Made by a program: the position numbers and the translations under genes
Origin: Corylus avellana
Lineage: Eukaryota > Streptophyta > Magnoliopsida > Fagales > Betulaceae
Assembly (NCBI RefSeq): GCF_901000735.1
Contig: NC_081544.1
Span: 20,907,410 to 20,971,409 of the forward strand
Reading direction: 5' to 3'
Length of the DNA stretch: 64,000 nt
Shown here: in pieces, positions 56,891 through 64,000 of the stretch
Layout of the letters: each line of letters opens with the position of its first letter
How positions within the stretch are numbered: position 1 is the stretch's first letter
The notes under the pieces: generated by a model
What the model saw: the letters and a program-made list of their open reading frames with translations, nothing else
Databases searched by the model: none
What the model was told of the DNA's origin: nothing

Positions 56891-59495
56891 AAAAGTAAAG
56901 ATGGGTTTGGGTTTACAGTACCATTGGCGTTACGTAGCAGTTATGCCATCTTTACCCAGTTTGATAATCTGAACACTTCATTTTGTCGTCTGCTTTGGTC
57001 ATGAGTCATGGTGGCTAGAAAAGAATAAGGTGATTTTCTCATTACTTATCCAACCATTTGATGTAGACCTTAAACTACTCCATTTAAAACGGGTAAGCCA
57101 AGCTATACCCAGCAGAAACAATAACGTACGCATGAGATATTTGGCCCTTCTTTTGGAATTTACTTGGACTCCCGGCCACTATGTCTATGTGCACGTAATA
57201 TACTTGTCCTTATTTTATATTTCTGTATTTCTTTATGTCTTCAGGGACACCTATTTATTAGTATTATAATTATCCTAAACTTAATTATAATATCAACGAT
57301 AGGGAACGTGAAAAATTATTTCCCCAAAGTTTAAAACAAGAGTAAACAAAGTAGAGCTTGGACTCGGACAGATATCACTTAACATGCATGCACATGTGAT
57401 CTATCAATCAATTTCTCTCACACATACGAATACTATTATTTGAAAAAATAAATTTTTAATCACATAATATTGGAACTCTTTGATGTCTGGACAATTTTCA
57501 GACAGCTGGACCAGAGATGGAGCTCCTACAAAATAGAGAAAAAAGTTACCGGTCTCTCAAGGAATCGGAGAAATTCCGATGATTAAATTAGTCTTCTACC
57601 AAGAGAAAGACAAATTGAATAGAGAGTTTATGAGAGAAAGGATTACTTGCCCTTACCTTTTGGAGAGAGTGTTTCTTTTTATATCGGATCGTGATCCAAA
57701 TCTTTTTTATTATTGTCGTATAGTAAATAGGTTTTAAACTTAGATTCTATGTTGAGAGAATTTGGATTCTTGTCCTTTAAAATAGGAAGGTAAAATTGTT
57801 AAAAAAATATAAAATAACATTTTTGTTTTTTTATTTTAAAGGACCGACTTTTTTTAGTTCATTTAAACTGAAAATGATCTGATTCTATAATAAGAAGATT
57901 GAATATTCGGGTTATTCAACCCGAGCAACAAGCCCAACACAACATAAAATCCCTTTTATGGCACATATAATGGGTAATTACATTGATCAATCCCTTAAAT
58001 GAAAATAATCATGAGATTAACACAAATTTAATACTATTTACTTATATATATATATAAGGAAAGAAAGACACCACATGACATGTTCACACACAACAAGAAC
58101 ATGCGAGTCACAAGCTAGTTGTTGTTCAGATGGTGGAGAGCATTAGGTAACTCTCAAGAAATTCATGGATACGTGGCGTGCTGATATTATATGATCTGAA
58201 AAAGGCAGTAAAGCAAGCGAGAAAGAAAGACTACTAAAACCGAAGCCCATAAAAGCTTACGCTGGTATTGCATCATCATCACCAGCGCGAATGGTGGAGA
58301 TCAGGTGCTGCACAGTGCCCAAAACGGTGCGCTCCTTTTAATGCAAAAAATACATGACCACCGCCGATCCGTGTCCAATCAGCGTAGGTACTAGCCGGGC
58401 CCCGCATGTCCCCAATCACTCCCAACATTTTCCACTCTCCCGCGGCTTTCCCTAACTAAATTCTTTCCATTTTCTACTCTACTTGCCATCTACGGAACAC
58501 ACGCATATTATATTCAACAGGAACCCTCGGATCACATCATCATGCCCACCAAACGAAAAAGGACCTCGAGCTTAACATGTTACTGTGGTGCACATATACA
58601 CTGTAGTTTTTTTTTATTATTATTATTTTTTTATTTCCTCATAAATATTGTTTGTGTTTAAAAGTATAATTAGATAAGGTGGCGATCATAAAGCAGATCA
58701 AATAAAAGAGCTTGCCGATTTGGCTTGTTTGAAACCCCATTACTTTCTCATATTTTGTTTCGGTCAAATCATTTTATTCATTTTTCACATTAAAAAAATA
58801 ATAATTTATTACTCACTTCACCTTTATATCACATTTTCAACTATAACATAAAAAAATTCCTCTTAAAAATGTTTACCAAACGCTAAGGATGACATCTCTT
58901 GTTTGTGTGTCGAGTTCCGTTCGGATCGTGTTAAGATATTCATATAGAATTATATATATCAATTATAATTCGATTAATTCATTTAAATGGGTCAATTTTC
59001 TTTTTAAATTTTAACCTGTTTATGTCATATCTTAACACGACCCAAACACGAAACGTGAGCAGACCCTTCAACAACTTGGTTACTTATCTCATTGCCGACT
59101 CATTCACCACTAATGCCAAATGCTCAATGCTCGCCACGCGTTTTCCCGCAAAAGAAAAGCAATGAGAGAAAGGTGTAAAAAAATAAAGGTAGGAAAACTT
59201 GGTTAAGCAAAGCCAAATAAGTAACACGTGTCTGCATTAACTGTGCTTTTGCTTAATTGCTCCAAAAAGCAAAAAGAATAAATAAAAGAAAAAAGAAAAG
59301 TGTGCTTTACTTAATTCAGTCATTCATCAACAGTGAAAGGAAGAAAAGAAAGAAGAAGGCGATTAGCGGAAGCAAAACTTAATTAGTTAATTAAATTAAT
59401 AACACCCGCCCTTTTCGTATCCACTCCCTAATCACCGTCACTGAAACCCCACCATGTGAGTCGCTCTTTTTCTCTGTTTTAGCTCCGAATCTGTG
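54746..59495. other. Long gene-free intergenic region upstream of the membrane-protein gene
   Basis: About 4.7 kb without a supported gene. It contains (CT)n at about 56766-56782 and 56861-56888, and (TA)n patches. Two copies of a dispersed repeat lie at about 56340-56520 and 58900-59070, the latter with an inverted pair (GATCGTGTTAAGATATTCAT against TCATATCTTAACACGACC). The last 1 kb, which is richer in G+C around 58260-58460, is presumed promoter of the next gene. Confidence 0.45.
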
Positions 59496-59496
59496 T

Positions 59497-59506
59497 ACTA
59501 TAAATC
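59497..59506 (+). promoter_or_regulatory. TATA box of the membrane-protein gene
   Basis: TACTATAAATCT lies about 155 bases before the start codon. This implies a leader of roughly 120 bases from a start near 59530. Confidence 0.55.
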
Positions 59507-59654
59507 TCTCGGTGCCTTCCCATCAAAAACAAAACAGAAATGCCGATCACACTCTGATTCTTTTCAACGGATTTTGACGCACCGGATCTTGAAAATGGTC
59601 TCGGTTCGTCTTCGGAGGTGGCTACTGTGACTCTGGGTGCGATTGCCGAATGAC

Positions 59655-62600
59655 ATGAAGCCATTCTTGATTGCTGGGCTCTCTTCCTTCTTCTTTCTTT
59701 TGGTCTCTCTGAGCTCGATTTCGGCTCTGCCTCGCAATGGACACCACCCTGATTCTCTCAGGTTCATTATAGGTCCGTCCTCTCAAGTCCCTGTACTTGA
59801 TTTTCTGAATGCGGTTGTTTTCTTCTTGGTTTTTGTTTGCTGAATCGGAGTAATGGGTTCGATCTTCTAAGCGTCGTTTCGTTTTCTTGTTTGGTTTCTG
59901 AGAAAACTGCGGAAAACGGAAGGAGGGTGAGATTGCAAATGTTGAGTTCGCTTCAATTTTTTTTTTTTTGCTTTTTTCTTGAAATCCGTTTGATGGGAAA
60001 TCTTTATTTTTCTCATTTTTCTCAGCTGCCAAACGAGATAAAAGTTTTATCTGTTATGAAGTATTAAACTTTACCGTTTGGACATTAATTTCTGGCGGTG
60101 TACCTTGTACGCTTTAATACAAAGACGCCTTCTTTTTCTGTTTCTGAGTTCGAATAATTTAGTTTTGTGAATTTGGGTTCGTATTTGTTATTGTTATATA
60201 TGCAGGAGAACAGAATTTGGGGCCGTGGAAGAATGCAATCTCGCAGGATGCACTAGCTCCAGGGCCGGCAACCGATAATGCCCCTCAGAGCACGCTCGTT
60301 TTGGCGGCTAACCGGACGAATAGAGTGGACATTCTTCGTCGGTTTCGGCGCTACCGAGGTGGTTGGGACATTGCCAATCGCCATTACTGGGCTGTAAGTC
60401 CTGTTTCAGATTATTATAGCTGCTATTAGATTGATTCGTTTAAATTCAATTTCCCAGCAAGATTGGTAACATTAATGGATTACTGTCCTGCTTGTGTGCT
60501 TGAGAAATTAAGATCTGCTTGATAATTTGGAGAAGTTTGTGGAACTATTGTCCTGGAAAGTATTTTCTTTATGTTTACTGGTTCGTGAGAGAAACCAAAA
60601 GCTCTTTTGATGAAAAATATGAGAATCTTCAGGAATTAAAGAGTGATAGAACTATTCGCACTGTGCCCAATTTTTCTAGTATTCTTCTGACATCAATCAG
60701 CACATTCTTTGAACTAAAATTTCAGAATGAATCAGTGTTCTGGAAGCTCAACTCGATTGTGGGTCATATGAAACTAACTTGGATCAATTTAAAAGAAAAG
60801 GAAAAAAAGACAAATAAGTCTTACTAAATTAATGCATCAGATAGATTTGATACGTCTATGGCCATAAGTTTATTTTTATTCTGAAGTGCTGCCATGGTGA
60901 ACTGCTTGAAAGCAGGGGATGCATACAAGATATTTAAATGATCAAAATAGAGTTATAAATATGCATAATATGCTTGTCCAAAAATTCTGCCACCAGTGTA
61001 TAAAATGTATGTTGCAGTGAAAGAGTTGAGCAGATCACAATTCACAAGTCCCATAAGAGGGGCCAATGGCCTTTGGGTCAAATAACACTTCCACTCCCTA
61101 TTAAATATGGGGTGGTTGATTAGGTCTCGGGTTCAAGTCCCATATATGAGTTACTTACCAATTAAAAATGAAAAAGAGTAAAGAGGGTTTTTTTGGTATA
61201 ACAATGGGAAACTATGCTCTTGGGTGTCTTGGTATTTGTACAATATTTGTATTCAATAAGTAGCTGTAGGTTCAGGATGTGAATTTTTTGGGTAATAATA
61301 TGGCAAATCCTGCCTCATAGGGCTTGATTGTTGTGCAAAACTCAATGTGTAGTAGTACCTTCGAGGGTTTGCTTTAGATTACATTCTTAAACTGGTAATA
61401 AATACAAGCAGTGCATTCTATCTGTTGCTCCTCTTCCACTTTCAGTTGGCATTTTCTATATGCTTCCATACTGTTCTGAGATGAAAAATAATAATAAGAA
61501 TAATAATTATCATTATCATTATTGTTGTTGTTAATATGTATTCATCATATCTGCAGTCTGTAGGATTTACTGGTGCCCCTGGTTTCATTCTTGCTATCCT
61601 GTGGTTTTTTTCTTTTGGATTGTCTCTCGTGGTTCATTATTGCTGTGGATGGAGGATAAACATAAAAGGCAAAGGATCACCCAGTTCACAAAGAATTTGT
61701 CTTATACTGCTTATTTCATTCACATGCGCTGCAGCGTAATGTTCTGAACTTCAATCATTTTGAACTATTACTAGTATCTTTGTAACTGGAGGTTTTATTT
61801 TTTTGTGTTTTATTTTATTTTGTCATTTTTCCTTCATTTTTTGCCCTTAATACTTTATTAAATTTATTCTTTAACTTGTCTATATAAGTCTGAACATTGA
61901 CACCCAGTGTTGTGCTTTTATGTCTCTCATGAAAAATTATTAAGTGAACTTGATTCTATGTTTGAAGTTGAACATGATAACATTTTTTATGCGTGTTTCT
62001 GTTGGACAGAAACTGGTTTAGTTTCACTAGTACACATGCACACGTCAATATACTGTTGTCAGAGAAAGGAACTTTATCATTCTGTATTTTAACCTTTAAA
62101 TTTCTGTGCCTTTTGGCAAAAGCCAAACCTTCACTTTTGTTATATAACATTAGATCTTTTGATCATGCAGAGAGTGTAAAGAAAAACTCCCATTCTTTCT
62201 CCTGGCACTTTCCTGTTTATATTCCCTTCAAGTTATTAAGTAGAAGGCCTCCATTTAATTCTTCAGAAATTTCTTTTATGTTCTAGGACTTGAAGCATAT
62301 CATAGTTGCTGGAACACTAAAACTCACTTAGGAACCAATTATACTTGACATTGCTTCTTGTCTTGACACTGTAGCGTTTTAATTTTTAAGGAAAATAATT
62401 TTTTTTTGTTTAAATTTTCATGATTTTCTTGATGATGAATTATGTCTTTACTAATTCCTCAATTGGCAAATTCATATTTCTTCTGTATCTCTTGCTAATG
62501 CCTCCTGGTCCTTTTCTCACACAGTACTGGGTGTATCCTCCTCTCCGTTGGGCAAGATGAATTTCATGGTGAAGTTTTGCGAACTTTGAATTATGTTGTA

Positions 62601-63728
62601 AACCAGTCGGACTATACTGTAGACATCCTCAGAAATGTCACAGGATATCTATCCCTAGCAAAAACTATTAGTGTGGCCCAGGTGTTCCTCCCTTCTGATG
62701 TCATGGATGATATTGACAAGTTGAATGTGGATCTCAAGGCTGCAGCAGATACACTGACAGAGAAGACAAATGAAAATTCTGTCAAAATAAAGAAAGTCTT
62801 CAATGCTGTGTATGTATATGCTAACCTTTTTTTTTATCTATATCTAGAATTCCTTTTCAACACCATGATGTTAGTTGGTTAATTTGAGTTCGTTGTTGCA
62901 GTCGTTCTGCTTTAATAACTGTGGCAGCAGTAATGCTTCTTCTGGCTCTGATTGGTCTTAGTAAGTATTGCTGAAAAATCCAAATAAAATGATTTCTTTT
63001 ATCTATTTTTTCTCATCCACTAGACTCTTGCCTCTTTGTAACCTACTGATTTATATTGTGGCAGTACTCTCTATCCTTGGGCACAAACATGCAATCCATA
63101 TGTAAGTTTTTTTTTTTGTGTTTGGTGGACATGTGCCACATCCAGTAATATTCCTACTTCACTATGCTAGATGCTATTCACATTTGTGTTTGATGCTAAG
63201 AACATATTGTTGCAGATTCGTAATAAGTGGATGGCTGCTTGTTGTGATTACATTTGTGCTTTGTGGAGTTTTTGTAATTCTCAACAAGTAAGAAATTGGA
63301 TTTCATTTTTTTAATGATTGTTCACTTCTGCACTTTTATTGCACTTACAACTAAATGCAAAACATGCTTTAATGCAATTACTAAAAGAAGTACTTTGGAA
63401 TTTCAGTACAGTTTCTGACACCTGTATGGCCATGGAGGAATGGGTAGAATATCCACATGCAGAAACCGCTCTTAGTAATATCCTTCCGTGCGTGGACCAA
63501 AGAACCACAAACCAGACACTTGTGCAGAGTAAAAAAATTATCAATCAAATTGTAAACGTCGTCAACGAATTTATTTATACATATGCCAATACATATCCCT
63601 CTCAGGAAAGCTCTTATTATTACAATCAGTCTGGTCCTCTGATGCCACCACTCTGTTATCCATATGACTCTCAGCTGCAAGATCGCCAGTGTGGGCCTCA
63701 AGAGGTGTCTGTGGCAAATGCTTCTGCG
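59655..63728 (+). CDS. Multi-exon plant transmembrane protein (At1g71110-like), 3' end outside the window
   Basis: Eight exons join in frame: 59655-59772, 60206-60393, 61557-61735, 62525-62809, 62902-62960, 63065-63101, 63216-63287 and 63407-63728, 420 codons so far, all introns GT..AG. The protein starts with a signal peptide (MKPFLIAGLSSFFFLLVSLS). A luminal or extracellular part follows with NLGPWKNAIS and VDILRRFRRYRGGWDIANRHYW. Then come a first membrane span (GFTGAPGFILAILWFFSFGL), a second (about RICLILLISFTCAAATGCIL) and a soluble part with NVTGYLSLAKTI. Two more spans are SALITVAAVMLLLALIGLIL and FVISGWLLVVITFVLCGVFV. A Cys-containing region follows (DTCMAMEEWVEYPHAETALS, CVDQRTTNQT, QCGPQEVSVANASA). 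It resembles an uncharacterised plant family including Arabidopsis At1g71110 and At2g12400, by memory. No catalytic motif is seen. The ATG at 59655 was chosen because upstream in-frame codons lack an ATG and the signal peptide starts there. Confidence 0.88.
61058..61200 (+). mobile_element. Possible SINE in intron 2 of the membrane-protein gene
   Basis: GGGGCCAATGGCCTTTGGG (A-box-like) and TCTCGGGTTCAAGTCCCA (B-box-like GGTTCAAGTCC) lie about 65 bases apart, followed by an AT-rich tail ending in T at about 61190. The spacing is that of a tRNA-derived SINE. No target duplication was found. Confidence 0.45.
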
Positions 63729-64000
63729 GTACGTTTAATCAATTCTAATTATTTGGTATGGAAATTTGCATTTATTGAATATGTTTCTGAAACTACTTGA
63801 TTATTGAGACAAAACAGCTAGAACTCTAGTTAATAGAATCCACTTAACGCCATGATGTGTCCATTTATATAATGTAATTGAAGGCCATTGATACATTCAA
63901 GAGTGCAGGAAACATCTGGAAGTTTGTACATAAATATTAATTTGTAGCTTCATGTTGAGATGAAAATTATAAGAGACAGTAAATCTAATATGCAATGCGT
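63729..64000 (+). other. Start of the next intron of the membrane-protein gene
   Basis: GCG|GTACGTTTAA at 63729 is a donor. The following sequence has no acceptor-exon pair before the window ends, so the rest of the gene lies to the right. Confidence 0.6.

Noticed and set aside
1..64000. CRISPR arrays, prokaryotic operons or integrated viral genes
   Set aside because: None seen. Tandem repeats here are satellites or transposon subterminal repeats, and all reverse transcriptase sequence belongs to the LINE.

Overview
The window is nuclear DNA from a flowering plant, most likely a eudicot and probably woody. This follows from spliced genes with GT..AG introns, plant-only families (PIN-LIKES, TIR-NBS-LRR, miR319), AT-rich intergenic DNA, CT and CA microsatellites, and dense nested transposons. 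The species cannot be named from sequence alone. Three runs of N (100, 100 and 20 bases) show it is a scaffold with assembly gaps.

Left part (1-15 kb): a small single-exon gene for a conserved plant protein (711-1142) is followed by a MIR319 microRNA gene on the minus strand (about 2170-2345) that has no ORF. Then come small non-autonomous elements (hAT-type MITE 3596-3776, fold-back MITE 5077-5250, SINE 5938-6048) and a three-layer nest: a fold-back element (7167-15034) holds a degenerate LINE (7322-14482, 12-bp target duplication), which itself holds a probable solo LTR (9197-10591).

Middle part (15.8-30 kb): an intact PIN-LIKES gene (PILS2-like, CDS 16413-17789, with a 5'UTR intron), a decayed PILS fragment about 1.4 kb downstream, and an intact intronless ribose-5-phosphate isomerase gene (24473-25300). 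The next housekeeping gene of the window, a multi-exon membrane-protein gene, starts only at 59655 and runs off the right end. From memory, this order matches Arabidopsis At1g71090 (PILS2), At1g71100 (RSW10/RPI) and At1g71110, so the block looks like conserved microsynteny stretched by about 34 kb of inserted and repetitive DNA.

Right-centre part (30.6-50.6 kb): a TIR-NBS-LRR disease-resistance pseudogene is split inside its TIR domain by a roughly 15-kb CACTA (En/Spm) transposon (30989-46062). The CACTA has CACTACAAAAAT termini, TGACGTG-type subterminal repeats, a decayed TNP2-like transposase and a second transposase-type ORF. It contains a 1.5-kb Mutator-like element (33683-35188, about 300-bp inverted repeats, perfect 9-bp target duplication). 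A contig between the two 100-N gaps (40451-43057) is a near-copy of the resistance gene's own intron and LRR exon. It is probably a misplaced haplotype or paralogous contig rather than true transposon content. The downstream copy of that region has lost about 1.2 kb of LRR through a deletion with a small inversion at the breakpoint.

The remaining sequence (50.6-59.5 kb) holds repeats, MITEs and microsatellites without a gene I can support. No bacterial-type operon, CRISPR array or intact novel system is visible. The most rewarding items are the MIR319 locus, the nested transposon architecture with checkable target duplications, and the suspected scaffold error.
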